Source: Peribolospora baueri
Taxonomy: Eukaryota > Basidiomycota > Peribolosporomycetes > Peribolosporales > Peribolosporaceae
NCBI GenBank assembly: GCA_029717555.1
Contig: JAMDHS010000017.1
Location: forward strand, 1 to 64,000
Direction: 5' to 3'
Length of the DNA stretch: 64,000 nt
In this document: positions 32,681 through 44,878 of the stretch, in pieces
How positions within the stretch are numbered: the first letter of the stretch is position 1
Layout of the letters: each line of letters starts with the position of its first letter
Position numbers and translations under genes: made by a program
Notes under the pieces: model-generated
The model's input: the letters and a program-made list of their open reading frames with translations, nothing else
What the model was told of the DNA's origin: nothing
Database searches by the model: none

Positions 32681-35600
32681 ATGTCAGACCGAACCGATGA
32701 GGGCGAAGTGCCCTCTCCACTCAGCGCCAGGTGGTTCCACGCGCGCGAGAAGGAATGGTCACCATTCTCCCCCAAGGACAGCACTGCGCTGGAGAAGGCT
32801 TGGCAAGCGCTGACGGACGAGGAGCGAGTGGAGCACAAACGCAGGAGAGAGAGGGAGCGTGCGGAGGCGGAGGAGAGCAGGAGGAGGAAGAGAGAGGGGG
32901 ACAAGGGCGCGGAGAAGATGTTGGTAAGCATCCATGAGGGTTTCGTCCCCGACCCTTCCGCCCTATCCTTCTCCGCCCTCGCTTCTATGGTCGGTGTCTC
33001 AGGCGCAGACTGGGTGAAGATACCAGGCAACAGTGGTCCTTCTTCGTCGCACGGAGACTTTGACGTTTGCTCTCCTTCGCTTTCTTCCAAGTCCTTGCCG
33101 TCGTCGGAAGGGGAGGGCGAGGACAGGGATGAGAGAAAGCAGAAGGGCGACACGGGAGCTGCCGCCGCGCCTGAGTGGACACCGAGAGACCCGAATGAGC
33201 CACTACCGCATTGGAGGGTGCCGGTCGCAGAAGACGCGCTGTACGAGGTTGACTTGAAGTCCATGAAGGTGAGCTGGGCCATCGTTCAAAAGTTAGCGGT
33301 CCACACGGTTTCCAGTTAACGGTCCCACCATTGTCACTCCTACCGCGGGTCTGCATCGCAAGCTCTTCCCGGTCTTCTGGAAAGGCGCGGAGCTGGACGT
33401 TCTGAGAGCTACCTGGTTCTACGACTCTGCAGATCGCTTCTTGCCCGTGGATAGAGATCTGGCGGACGACCTCGAGGAAGCGTATAGGTGAGCGTGCAAG
33501 CGGTGTATGCACCAGCCGGCCAATCTCTTATGACAGGGTCCTCGTTGAACGCGCGCCCTCGCCTCATTCCCTTTGCTTCTGCGCTGCCATAGACGTATTC
33601 AACCGTGGCAAGCCTCCTATGCCGAGAAGATGCGAGCAAAAGCGTCCGATCAGAAGGACAAGAAGGATGAAAAGGACAGCGACAAGGACGACCAAGTGGT
33701 ACGCCTGTCGTCCCTCAAGGACGGATATGTCATCTTCGTGGACGGAAAGTGCGCTCGGCTCTACACGTGGGTAACTCTCCTTGATTGTAGCGTGCCTACG
33801 TGGACCTTTACGCTGGTCAGCGTCGCTCATATTCGCTCGATCACTCGCAGCGGAGGCATAGTCGGCCGTCTGTCCGACTCCATTCGCGAAGCCTTCTCCT
33901 CCGTGGGCGGGTCACTCGTCCTCCGCGGCTTCGATGAGTACATGCGCCGACGTAGAGGCGAGAGGGACGGCAAGGCCAAGTCGCAGCCCAAGAGAGTTCA
34001 GACTCAACCAGGTCAACTGACGAAGGAGGCATCGAAAACAGGCGCCTTCGATCGACCAGCTGGTGCGGCGAAGCCGTCTGCGCCCCAGTGGAGTCGACGC
34101 CATTCCCAATCAAGAGATGAGGTAGAAGGAGACGATGAATCGGAAGGAAGCGGCGACGATGGTATTGGCCTCAAGACTTCCAACTTTTCCTGGCGGGAGA
34201 TGAACCTCTTCGACCTCCTTCCCGGTCGAAGAGCCGGGAACCAAGGACAGCGCCCTCAGAACGAAGAGGAGAGGCGAGAAGCGGTGACGAATGAAGGCCT
34301 GGACGGTGCACAGGAGAGGCACGCCCAGCCGGTGGACACGGTGAAGGACCTATTCGAGGACGACAGTGGGGTTGTTATCGGTGGACTAGGGGATGAAGAA
34401 GAGGCAAGCGAAATCGAACAGAGAGGTGGTGTTTCCGCTGCTGTGGAAGAGGAAGAGCTCTGTAAGGAGGAAGCCAACCGGTCGCCGGGAGACGAGGAGG
34501 TCACGGTAGAAGAGCCTCCCCACCTCGTTCTCGTCATCCACGGCATTGGTCAGAAGCTCGCGGAGCAGTGGGAGTCCTTCGACTTTGTCTATGATGTGGC
34601 CCGTTTCCGCAAGCTGTCGAAGTAGGTGGCGCCGAGCTTGAACGCCTCTCCGGTCTTGGCAGAGCTTCTGACGACTCTGGTTTATTGCCCCGGACTCAGG
34701 CGTCAAGCACGACAAGAAGGCGTCGCGTCTATCATGGGTGGCTGCCGTGCTCAGGTGATTTCCTGGACTTGGACCTTGGGCACGATGATCATGTCTGTTG
34801 ACGTTGCTCTCCATTCATGCCTCTGACGACATCTTGTCTTCAGTTCATACCCGTCTGTTGGCGAACGCACATCCGCTTCGAGAATCAGGAAAAGGAGGTC
34901 AAGGACGAAGTTCTGGACAACACTTTCTCTTTGGACGACATCAGCGGTGACAAGGACTCTATACCCCTCGTTCGGACGCTCATCAGTCATGTTATGTGAG
35001 CGGATTGCTACATTCGCTGGTCAAGGATGAAGATTGTGGTGGAATTTGGGCGACGTCTTCCCTTCGAGCTGACAACGGGAACTCTCTTCTTGTCGGGCAT
35101 ATGCTATATCGTCTTCATTCCGCAACGCACCTCACCCTCCGGCAGCCTAGATGTGCCCTTCTACCTCTCCGCCCACAAGCACAAAATGGTAGAAGCGGTG
35201 GTCGCAGAGGCGAATAGGATGTACCGCCTGTTCTGTCAGCGCAACCCTCGCTTCGCCGAGAATCCCAAGGTGTCCGTCATCGCTCATTCTCTGGGTGCCG
35301 CTCTTGCCACCGACATGTGAGTCTCCGTGCAGCTGCAAATCCTGCTCGGGTGGATGAGGGAGAAGAGGAGTTGATCGATCGCCCGTCCTCTCACTTCGAT
35401 CAGTCTCTCCCAGCAGCCAGACCACGTTCCACCGCTCTCGTCGACGCCGAAAGAGGAGCTCGAGACGCGCAAACGCTTTCTTTTCGACACCCAGCAGCTC
35501 TTCCTCGTTGGATCGCCCACCGCGTTCTTCCTCTTCTTGGACAAGGCGCAGCTCATCGCCAGGAGTGGACGATCTAGGGTCGTGGACGAGAGGAAGGGTG

Positions 35601-36792
35601 TGACGTTGGACGGGAGGGGCGTGTACGGCTGTTTGGCTGTGGATAGGTGAGCGTCCCCAAGCATCCTCGGACCGCGTGGTTCGGCGACGTGGGTGTGTGG
35701 CGATCCCGACGCTCATGGAGGTTTCCGGCGAACTGCTCGTGGCGGCGACGACAGCGTCTATAACGTATACAACAAGTCCGATCCGGTCGCTTACCGAATG
35801 AACGCCACGGTGGACTCGGAGTGAGTAGGAGCGGTGGGCTTGGCATTTTGCGTTTTTGCGCCGAACGCGTCCCCGTCGGATTACAGTTTGCGCTTTGACG
35901 TGTCCACTCACCTCTCACACTTGGTTTCTATGTCTGGCCTTCCACGAACTGTCGAATTGGACCGAACAACTCGAAAGATATGCCAAATACTTATCCCCAG
36001 TGCCCATTTCCTCAGCGGTTGAAGGCCTTCTCGACACGCTCGCCCTTCCGCGCCTATCGGTCACCAAGTTCTTGCAGTCTCGCAAAATTGCCTTTGAACC
36101 AGGATCGCCTACCGGGTCGAGGGCCGGCATTGACGCCAGGTCGGACCCTTCCAATGTTGCCGAGAGCGCTAGGAGCGATGGGAACCCAGAAGAGTCAGAG
36201 GGGACGAGCGGGCCGGGTTCAAAGGGGACGAACAGTCCACGGACGCCGCGAACACGGCCAACGATGACGAGAAGGAATGCTGAGCTGGAATTGGAGATGG
36301 AGAAGTTGGAGAGGGCGCAGCAGAGGTGAGGTGGTTGTTGCGTCTGCCTTTTGGTCCCCTCCGCGGATGACATCCCGACGTTAGCCTGAACGTGCTTTTT
36401 TTTTTTTTTATCTTTCGGAAATATGACCTGCCGCCGATCCGGGACGACAGGTTCAAAGCTCTCAACCCGCACGGATGTCTCGACTTCTATCTCGAACCGG
36501 ACAACTACGAGTATCTGGCCATGTTGTCCGCTCATCAGGGCTATTGGGAAGGTGCGGTCCGTCTTGCCACACTTTGTCGTTTTCACTGTGAAGAGGCGGC
36601 TGAGATATGTCTATCCCTTCCTTCTGCGTGTCCATCTATGATTGCTGTCCTTATCCAGACCCTCAATTCTCCGCGTTCGTCCTACTCCAGCTGTTCTCTT
36701 CGCAGCGAACGCTCGAGGCGGCGGGCGGAATGCTGAAAAGAGGCGAACAAGCCGTCACGGGCTTCGAGTCCGAGCGCAGCAGGGCCGAGTGA
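32681..36792 (+). CDS. DDHD-domain phospholipase A1 (phosphatidic-acid-preferring type), 12 exons
   Basis: This intracellular lipase should release the sn-1 acyl chain of phosphatidic acid or related lipids. Exons: 32681-33268, 33363-33487, 33593-33766, 33851-34621, 34700-34754, 34844-34995, 35146-35316, 35404-35646, 35755-35820, 35978-36325, 36451-36551, 36659-36792, all GT-AG in phase, giving 975 residues. The N-terminal part has EVDLKSMKLFPVFWKG and RATWFYD, the conserved block of the family. HLVLVIHGIGQKLAEQWESF gives the first lipase strand. The nucleophile is S670 in SVIAHSLGAALATD. The DDHD domain follows: QQLFLVGSPTAFFLF, VYNVYNKSDPVAYRMNATV, then RFKALNPHGCLDFYLEPDNY and SAHQGYWE. 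An insert in exon 4 and one in exon 10 are acidic and disordered. The closest studied relative I recall is the yeast YOR022C type. Confidence 0.93.
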
Positions 36793-37807
36793 GGCTCAAC
36801 CCGTGTGAATCGGGAGGGTCAGGGCTCTTATGGTACACGGCGGCGGGGGGATGGTGCGGGAGGAGAGGCGAGCGACGCCGGTGAGGGCGACGGCGAGGAT
36901 CAAGGGGCGAGCGAGAGACAGCCATCGTGGATCTCGACTCTAGCCAGCTCGTAGCGCGGGCTTCCTTTGGTATCGCTAGGTCATCCTCTCTTGGTGCGTC
37001 GGTGTGCTCGTGTCGTTCGTCTCGTGTCGCCTCGCTCGGTTCCTATGGGTTGCAACGAGCCGAGGATGTTTCATACTCCGGACCGGATCGTGCGACGGGT
37101 TCGATCAAAGAACTGAAATGCGAGACTTGGGCGTCGTTTGTAAGCAAATTAAAGGTCATCATCATCGGCCGGGCCGCGCCGCGATTACCGCCCGGCATGC
37201 GTTCATTTTTCACGAGGCAGTCCGTTGTCGCCTCGGAGTCGGGCGACGTCGTCGAGGGCGAGAGCGGAGCGAGACAAGACGACAACGGACGGACGTAGTT
37301 GCAGTCAGCCAGCCAGCGCGATCAGCCGGTGTCATCACCATCACCATCACCATCACCATCATCATCACCATCATCCTCATCATCATCATCATCAACTTTA
37401 TCATCTCCATCTCCATCCCTTTCAGCCTCGCAACGAGCATCGCCTTCCCTCCGTCCAAATCAGCCTCAACTCCCTCTTGCCCTGCCTCGCTCTTCCTCTC
37501 GCGTCCCGCAGCCCTCCTTATTCTGAACAGGCGCCCGTTGCCGTTGCCGTTGCCGAGCAACCCCAGCCGCCGTCGCCCATTCGCAACGCAGCGCCCCGCT
37601 TGCTTTGAGTTGCCACACTCGCAACCCTCCCCGTCGCCTGCCCGACTTTTAACTCTATCCCAGACAATTTCCACGGTCATCCAGAGGGCCCTGCTCGCCC
37701 TCATGAGCTTATACTCGCAACGTCGCTTTTGAAACGACGATCGTCATCCGTCCCCTCGCTCTCTGCCCTTGCTCTCTCTCCTCCCCTCATCCCGCCCTCT
37801 CCCCACC
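36793..37807 (+). promoter_or_regulatory. Upstream region of the CRAL-TRIO gene with CAT/CAC repeat
   Basis: About 1 kb between two plus-strand genes. It contains a tract of CAT and CAC triplets at about 37332-37394, then pyrimidine-rich sequence leading into the next start codon, as is common for fungal 5' leaders. No protein-coding exon is supported. Confidence 0.5.
37332..37394 (+). repeat. CAT/CAC triplet microsatellite
   Basis: About 21 triplets of CAT with interspersed CAC, bracketed by non-repetitive sequence. It lies about 410 bp upstream of the CRAL-TRIO start codon, probably in the promoter or leader. Confidence 0.8.
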
Positions 37808-40800
37808 ATGCCGCCAGCCACTTTCGCAGCCGTCGCACAGCGAGCGGCCGAGCTCCACCGCGCCTACGTCGAGCACAAGGACATGACGGAAGAGGTGCAA
37901 CGACTCGCGCTCGAATCGCTTGTCGACGAGGTCGTGCAAGAGCTCGGATTGGGTGACGAGGGCGCGGATAGGGCGGCGAGGTTCTTGGATGACACTGGTG
38001 AGGCGGAGAGAGCGCTGTCTGAGCAGCTTGGCTTGGAGACCGATCCGGCCCACCGCTGACGGGCCGCCTCTCGCACCGCTCCACAGCTTCCATCTTCCGC
38101 TTCCTCCGTCGCTCACGCTATAGCGTCCCTACCGCCCTCAACCTGCTTCGGGCGAACCTGATCTGGCGCTTGAATGCATCGGTCGACATGCTCTCCCTCG
38201 ACTCCCTCGACCCGCTCTACACCGGCGCCCCTTCTCCCTCTCCCTCTCTCTCCCCTTCTCCCCTCTCCACGCCGCAACTCGAACGGGACGAATCGTCCCA
38301 GCTCAACGGTTTTGTCCGCTCTCCAAGCCCCGTGAGGAGTGCCAGCCCGGATTCGGGAGGAGAAGGCGGCGGCGACCGCACGCCTCTCTTCCTCCTACCT
38401 TCTGCCATGCACGACAAGCTTCATCGCCCCACCGGGATCATCTACCTCCGAGGCGTGGAGCGCACGCCGGACGGATCTCTGGATGCGCTCAAGGAGTACA
38501 TCGTCTGCATGTTCGAGGTCTGCAGGCGATATCTGAAGAGTTTGAATGACCAGATCGACGGGGGGAGAAGAGGCGACGACGAGGATGTGGACGGGGATGG
38601 CAATGGGAGGAAGGCAGAGACGGAGATGCGGTTGCAAATGAGCATCGTGTTGGATCTAGAGGGCTCCGGGATCAACAATCTGGTGAGCACCGTCCTTCTC
38701 GTCGCCCGTTCACGCTCTTCCGTCCGCCGGTCGTGTGCCACGGTCACGGTCGAATGCAGCCGAGCTGACCGTATCGTGTTCTCTTCGGCCTCGCTCGGTT
38801 TCGATGGGGTTCGGTGACATGACAGGAACTCGAGCTCTTGCCGTTCATGGTTGACTTGCTCAAGAACCATTTCCCCGGCATGGTCGGCGCGAGTGAGTGG
38901 GGTATCGCGTGTTGTTGAGCCGACAGACGGCTGAAGTTCCCTTCTGCTTCCTTTCGTCAGTCTTCCTCCTCCACTATGGCTGGATGTACTCTGGCATGTG
39001 GCAGCTGGCGAAGCGCGTCGTCCCCGAGACCGCTCTCGCCCGCATCTTCTTTCCTAGCATCCAAGATCTTAAGCAGTTCTTCGATGATCCTCAGTTGCCG
39101 CAGGGTGAGAGCTTCTTCCCTATTGCCAATACGTGGTGGGCGTTCGCTGAGCTTTTGCGCTCGCTCGCTCGCTCGTCTCATCTCATTCATTCGTTGCTCT
39201 ACTACGTCCGAACAGCATGGGGCGGTTCCCTCCCACTTGACCTCACTTCTTCCTCCGGCTCCGACATCCCGCGCATCCACGGTAGGATGCAGCATTTCGG
39301 GCCCTGGCCCACCCAGACGAATTCTCAACCCTCCTCGCCTACCCAGGAGCGCCCGACCGGCACGCTCAGCCGGCGGCATAGCTTCGACTCTGTGCCCGAC
39401 ACGTTTTATTCTGCCCCTGGCTCGCCTCGCGTGTGGTCGCGCAGCATGACCCCGCGTGCGTCCCGACCGCCGAGCCCCGTGCACGAGCTCGACGATCCCA
39501 TGCTCACGCAGGAGACCACGCCGTCTCTGAAGAGGAAGCTCAGATCTTTGCAGATGACGAGAGGGCAGGAGCTATCTGGTGGGATGGATGGTTTGGACGG
39601 GTTCGGATCGAGCGGTGGGAGGAGGCAGAGGGTTGCTTCGGAGCCTCAGAACATGGATTTCCTCGCTGCGGCTGCTAAGAACCCGAAACATGGCAGCAGA
39701 GGCGCAACACCGCTACACTCGCCGAGTCTCGCGCGGTCTTCGCTCGCTCTACCGCCCGCCGCGAGCAGTCACGCTCATCACCATCACCGTCATCAGAGTC
39801 ACCGCCACGTGAGGTCCATCTCCTCCGCCAGCGATCTTTCTCTTGACATCTCCGCCAACGGCTTCCCACCGGCCGCGGCGTCGGCCGACCTGTGCTACAC
39901 CCCAACCTCGACACGCTCGAGCCACTACTCCTCCGCACAATCATCCTCCGGTGTCTCTCTGCGCCGCCCCGCGGCCGTGAGCCCGTTCTCGACGCGTGCG
40001 AGCTCTCCCGTGATGGGACGTAGCAGCGGCGGACCGGGATTGTCGTCCATTTCGTCCTTGCAGAATTTCAGGCTCGTCCTTCCCCAGCCGGGCGCGGAGG
40101 CTATGGACGAGACGGACAGCGAGGCTTCGTCGTCGGGGGCTAGTAGTCGGACCGAGGTCGCTGGCGGACGGAGGGGCGAGGAGGAGAGGAAAGAAAAGGG
40201 ACGTGGAGAGGAGGACGGTCAAGCACTGGCGCGCAAGCCCCTATCTCGCTTCTCGCCTTCCAATCCTCACTTTGGCTACCGTCTACCCGAGCCACTTCCC
40301 AGCGACGCAGCTTCCACTCCCCGTCCCCTCGTTTTGTACGGCACCAGCGGCGAAGCGTGGGGAGATGGTGGAGGAGGCCGCTTTGGCCCCTCGTCCGTCT
40401 ACTACCATCACCCTCAGTACCCGCGCAAGCGCAAGCGCGACCTCGTACGCACCCTCACCTATCTTTTCCTTTTGCGCCTCCTGACAGCCAACCGCGAGAT
40501 CAGGGCGCGGCTGGCACACGTTTGGAGGACGTTTGGGCAGACGATCGGGCTCGTCGACCACCGGAGGGAGGCGGAGGTGGCGGATGGGAGGAGGGCGAGT
40601 CGGAGCAGGAATGGGAGCACATCGTCGACGTCGAGGAGGAGAAGGTTGGCCGCTCGCGGATCGTCCACACCCGTCGCCTCGAGCCAGACCGGCGACACGG
40701 GCTTCCTCGGCACTGGCATCCGCATCCGCACCCGTTGGATCTACCTTTTCTGCATCCTCCTCTTCCTCTTCCACCGCTACGATGCCGCGACATGGGTGCG

Positions 40801-41218
40801 GCAACACGTGTACCTCCTCTCCACCGCTGTTTTGGAGCCATCTAGCCGGTTCCTCGGTGGCGGCGGCGGTGGCAGTGGTGGTGGCGGCAGACAGGGAAGG
40901 GGAGGTGGTGGTACAGGGAAAGGAAAGGGCACCCGACCGCTGTTCCCGTCCGGTCGCATTGAGTCCGCGCCGTCCTCTTCGTCTCCCTCGCCATCCTTCC
41001 TCCCCTCCACGGCCACTCCTCCCTTGTCTGGTGGCTTCGGCCTTGGCCTCGGCCTCGGGCCCGTCGTCGGTCGCGGCATCGCGCACCTGCCCATACCCAT
41101 ACCGAACGTGGATCCGATGGCGCACACGCGCTCGGGATTCCACATCCGGCAGAGGCTCGGATTGGGAGGCTTTGTCGGTATGGGCCCGGGGCGGAGCGCT
41201 CCGTCTCCTCGGGCGTGA
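37808..41218 (+). CDS. CRAL-TRIO (Sec14-like) protein with C-terminal membrane segments
   Basis: Sec14-like proteins bind phosphoinositides or other small lipids and shuttle them between membranes. Exons: 37808-37997, 38087-38682, 38826-38892, 38961-39104, 39216-41218, giving 999 residues. The CRAL-TRIO N-lobe is in exons 1-2 (SIFRFLRRSRYSVPTALNLL). The lipid-binding lobe continues with MSIVLDLEGSGINNLELELL, MVDLLKNHFPGMVGAIFLLH and PQLPQAWGGSLPLDL, the last being the usual LP-x-GG end. The rest is a long Ser/Pro/His-rich region with repeated SPxR motifs. Two hydrophobic stretches near the end (TLTYLFLLRLL and TRWIYLFCILLFLFHRY) suggest an anchor. Yeast Sec14 is about 300 residues, so this is a fused, anchored version. 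A Gly-rich tract follows the anchor. Confidence 0.85.
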
Positions 41219-42752
41219 CCGAATGAATTAATTATTCATCTGGCTGTTTGCAAAGTCACTTGGCTCGCGACGTTCTGTTCTTCGCTTTCTCGCACCGCAC
41301 GCCATCCCATCCCATCGCAGCACATGCACCATCTGTCCGTCCATCCTCGCTCCTACTCCGGCCCTCCCTGTCCTTTTCCCGTTTACCCCGCCCCTGTACT
41401 GTTACAGCTGCCGGCCCGGCCCGGCCTACCGTCCCTGGCCTGGCCTGGCCTGGCCTCTGGCTTGGTTGGAGCCATCGTGAGCCGTCGTATCAATCACGCA
41501 GCTCGCAGCACGCAATCAATGAACATCGCAAGCCCCCTGATGGACACCTCGAACGAAGCTCTCCCTCTCCGAGGGGTTGACAGCGGACACGGTTCCGAAG
41601 CTGGTTGGTAGAAGCGCTGGGGGACGACGCCGTACATCGATCGATCGATCCCCAGGCCCGGCGAAGGGCTAAAAGAAGATTCCGCGCACTTCTTGTTGTC
41701 TTCTTTTTTCATTGCTGCAGCCTGGGGCTAGTGGGGATCGTCCACGGATGGACGTATGGGGCATGTGAAGATTTAGAGAGGAAGGGAGGGGTGTGCGTCG
41801 AGCCCAAAGCAGGGACGGACGGACGGGCGGTGTTCGTGTGTGGCGATCGCGTCGGGAGGCTCTGTTCTGATCGAGCGGGGTCGCTTGGCTGTCCTTCCCT
41901 TCCCTTCATTCTCCGTCCGTCGCTCCACCTCGCCCCCGTCGAGGCTGCTCCGCTGGAGAGCCGGTGGCCGGGCTGACGTGGGTGGGTAGGCGAGGACGGC
42001 AATGCTGGACGCGTTTGGCGGGTGGTTGGGAGTCATCCATCCATCCATCTATCATCTATCTATTCTGGGCAAAAGACACCTGACCTGACGAGCGACTGCG
42101 ACTGCGTTCCCCACTCGTGCTTTTCGGAAAAGGTCCGAGAGAGGGGCGGCGTTTGGAGGCCATGCTGGGCGCGAGGATGGGGAAGGAACTGGACGAGGAG
42201 GGAGTGGAGCATGTGGTGGTGGTGTGTGCACTGGCTGTGCTGTGTTGTGGCCAGAGTCAGAGTTAAGCAAGCGTCTTGGCGAGGTTGGCGAGGAACGTCG
42301 TCGAACGGTGACTATTATGCAGTTCGCTGTCTGTGGGCGGTGGGGCCGAGCGAGAAGGATGTATGCGCATGGATGCATGCGCATGGATGTATGCGTCTGC
42401 TGCTCGCCCCCTCCCCTCCGCACACCGCCGGGCACGGGTGGGAGGAGGGATGGGATGCACGGAGGAAGACTGTCTCGGACTCTTGGCAGCCTTCACTTCA
42501 GCCTCCGCCCGAGCCCGACGAGGCAACGAAGGACGGAGAACAGAGTGACGGAGTGACGCTTGCTTGGCTTCGATCGTCATCGTCCCGATGAAGCGCAGTC
42601 GAATAAAGTCCGTCCACCGCTCCGCTCACACAAATACGATCCATCCACTCCGCCCCCCGAGTCCGTATTTGCCCCCCCTCCCTCCTCCCATCCTCCTTTC
42701 CCTTCCCTGGACACCACCACCCGAATCCCCACCGTCGTCGTCGCCACTCGCC
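41219..42752 (+). other. Intergenic, upstream of the aspartic protease; no gene seen
   Basis: A 1.5-kb stretch that includes the 3' end of the CRAL-TRIO gene and the protease promoter. Simple repeats of ATCC/ATCT lie at about 42036-42062. The last 150 bp are pyrimidine-rich. Long frames here are compositional. Confidence 0.45.
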
Positions 42753-44878
42753 ATGAAGACGTCCACGACCGTGTTGCCCTCGGCGCTCCTCGCCCTCGCC
42801 ACCGCCTTCGTTTCCGCTGCCCCCGCCCTCGCTTTCCCCTCCCCCGCATCTGAAGCAGAGGACGTCTTCTCCACACAACCGCACGTCGAGGCGAGAGTGT
42901 CCCAAGCCCAAGCCGAAGGCATCACCATCCCGCTCACCCACGTCCGCAGCCGCGCCGCCACCCTCGACCCGGCGCACCCTACCAAGCGCTCCCTCTTCAT
43001 CGCCTCCCTCAACGCAGAGGCGGACAGGCTGCGCGTCAAGTACGGTGCCAAGTCTCTCAACGCCAACGCCGCCAATCAGCGCAGGAGAGAGCGAGCCGAG
43101 GAGGCCTTCTTGGCCAAGAAGAAGAAGGCCTCCGTGTCGGGCGAGCCGCGGCAGGACGAGGCACTGGTGGAGAAGCGGCAGAGCGTCGCCCTGAGCGACT
43201 ACGGTGCCGACAGGTGAGCCCGGCGCGCCCCGCTGATCTCATCCACGCCCTCCGCGCGCCGTGTATGCGTCCGTGTATGCGCATCACCACTCAATTCTTT
43301 CCCTCCTCCACCCATTGCTGCTCCCTCTCTCTTGCCATGCCTCCGCAGCTTCTACTACGGCACCATCAGCATCGGGACGCCGCCGCAGAAGTTCGGCATG
43401 ATCCTCGACGTGAGCGTCATGAGATGGATAGATGCTTCGCTCTCCACCCGCGCCACGCTCACTCCTCTCTCCCTCCTGCAGACCGGCTCCTCAGATCTCT
43501 GGGTCGCCGACTCGTCCTGCTCAACCTCGCAAGGCTGCCCGTCCTCGTCGGCCAAGTACCAGTCCTCCCAATCCTCCACCTACATCCACTCTTCCACCCC
43601 CTTTTCCATCCAATATGGCTCCGGCGACACCGGCGGCAACCTTGCCGCCGACACGGTGTCCATCGGCGGCTGGACGGTACAGAACCAGACGTTCGCCCAG
43701 TCAACCCACGTATCTTCCAACACCCTCCAAGGTCCCGTCTCCGGACTCATGGGCCTCGGCTGGCAGTCGCTCGCCGAGTCCAACGCGACGCCTTTCTGGA
43801 CGTCCATCCTCGCCTCCGCCGGAGCGTCCGATCCCCTGTTCACCTTCTCCCTCAACCGCAACTCTGACTCGGCCTCCGCCGTGACCGACGGCGGCACGTT
43901 CACGCTCGGCAAGCTTGACTCGTCGCAGTACAAGGGAAGCGTCAACTATGTCAACATCCCGAATGGCGAAGAGGGCTATTGGCAGATTCCCCTCGATGGC
44001 ATCAGCGTCGGCGGAAACCAGGCCGTTCAGGGCGGTACTCAGGTCGCCGTGGACAGCGGCAGTGAGTGGCAAGCGGTGGCTCTTACCTCCCCATTGCATC
44101 GCCCGCTAATGGAATCCTCCCTTTCTCGCCTCCGGCAGCCACGCTGATCGGTGGGCCCTCCTCCGCCGTCGCGGCCCTCTATGCTCAGATCCCTGGCTCG
44201 AAGTCTGCCAGTGCGGCCGGCTTGCAAGGCTACTACACCTACCCCTGCTCCACCCAAGTCCAAGTGAGCTTCACTTTCGGTGGCGTCAGCTACAGCATGA
44301 ACCCGACGGACTTCAACTTTGGTGCCCTGTCCTCGTTCGACACGTCCGACTGCGTTGGTGCCTTTTTCGAGGTCGATCAGGGTTTCGGCGGTCAGGGCGG
44401 GCCGTCTTGGATCGTCGGCAACGCGTTCCTTAAGAACGTCTTTTCCGTCTTCCGGTACAACCCACCTTCGGTCGGCTTCGCCTCCCTCTCCGGCTCTTCC
44501 TCTTCCTCCTCCTCCTCCACTCCGTCCTCCGGAGGTTCCTCCTCCTCCGGCGGCGGCGCGTCCCCGGGCACGGTCACAGCCGTCACCTCCGCAGGCGGCG
44601 CCACCGGCACCGCGACGGGGACTATCGGCGGCGGCGGCGGCGGCGGACCTCTACCCACCATGCACCCCACCTCGGCCGCCTCCGGAGGCGGCGGCTCGGG
44701 CCTGCCCGCGCCCGTCGCGAGCCACGGCGTGGACTCGAGCGCGAGCACGAAGGGCGGCTCGAACTCGAACTCGAACTCGAACTCGAACTCGGCGGCGGCG
44801 CCCAGGTGGGCCGCTTCTTCCGTCCTCGGCGCCGTTGTCGCCCTCGTCGCGGCAGGCGCGGCGGCCGTCGTCGTCTGA
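42753..44878 (+). CDS. Secreted pepsin-like aspartic protease, GPI-anchored type
   Basis: Exons: 42753-43213, 43349-43409, 43482-44061, 44139-44878, all in phase, giving 613 residues. The signal peptide is MKTSTTVLPSALLALATAFV. A propeptide follows and ends at a KR site (VEKRQSVAL) before the mature strand FYYGTISIGTPPQKFG. The first catalytic site is ILDTGSSDLWVADSS (D174) and the flap contains FSIQYGSGD. The second site, VDSGTTLIGG (D365), is split by the last intron. The C-terminal fold ends with WIVGNAFLKNVFSVFRY. A Ser/Gly-rich stalk with (SN)n repeats and a final hydrophobic segment (SVLGAVVALVAAGAAAVVV) fit a GPI signal. It should act in the cell wall or outside the cell, like candidapepsin or yapsin relatives. 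Confidence 0.94.

Noticed and set aside
33269-33296. A 28-nt intron in the DDHD gene
   Set aside because: The acceptor at 33361-33362 gives a normal 94-nt intron and joins the family motif directly (SMK to LFPVFW).
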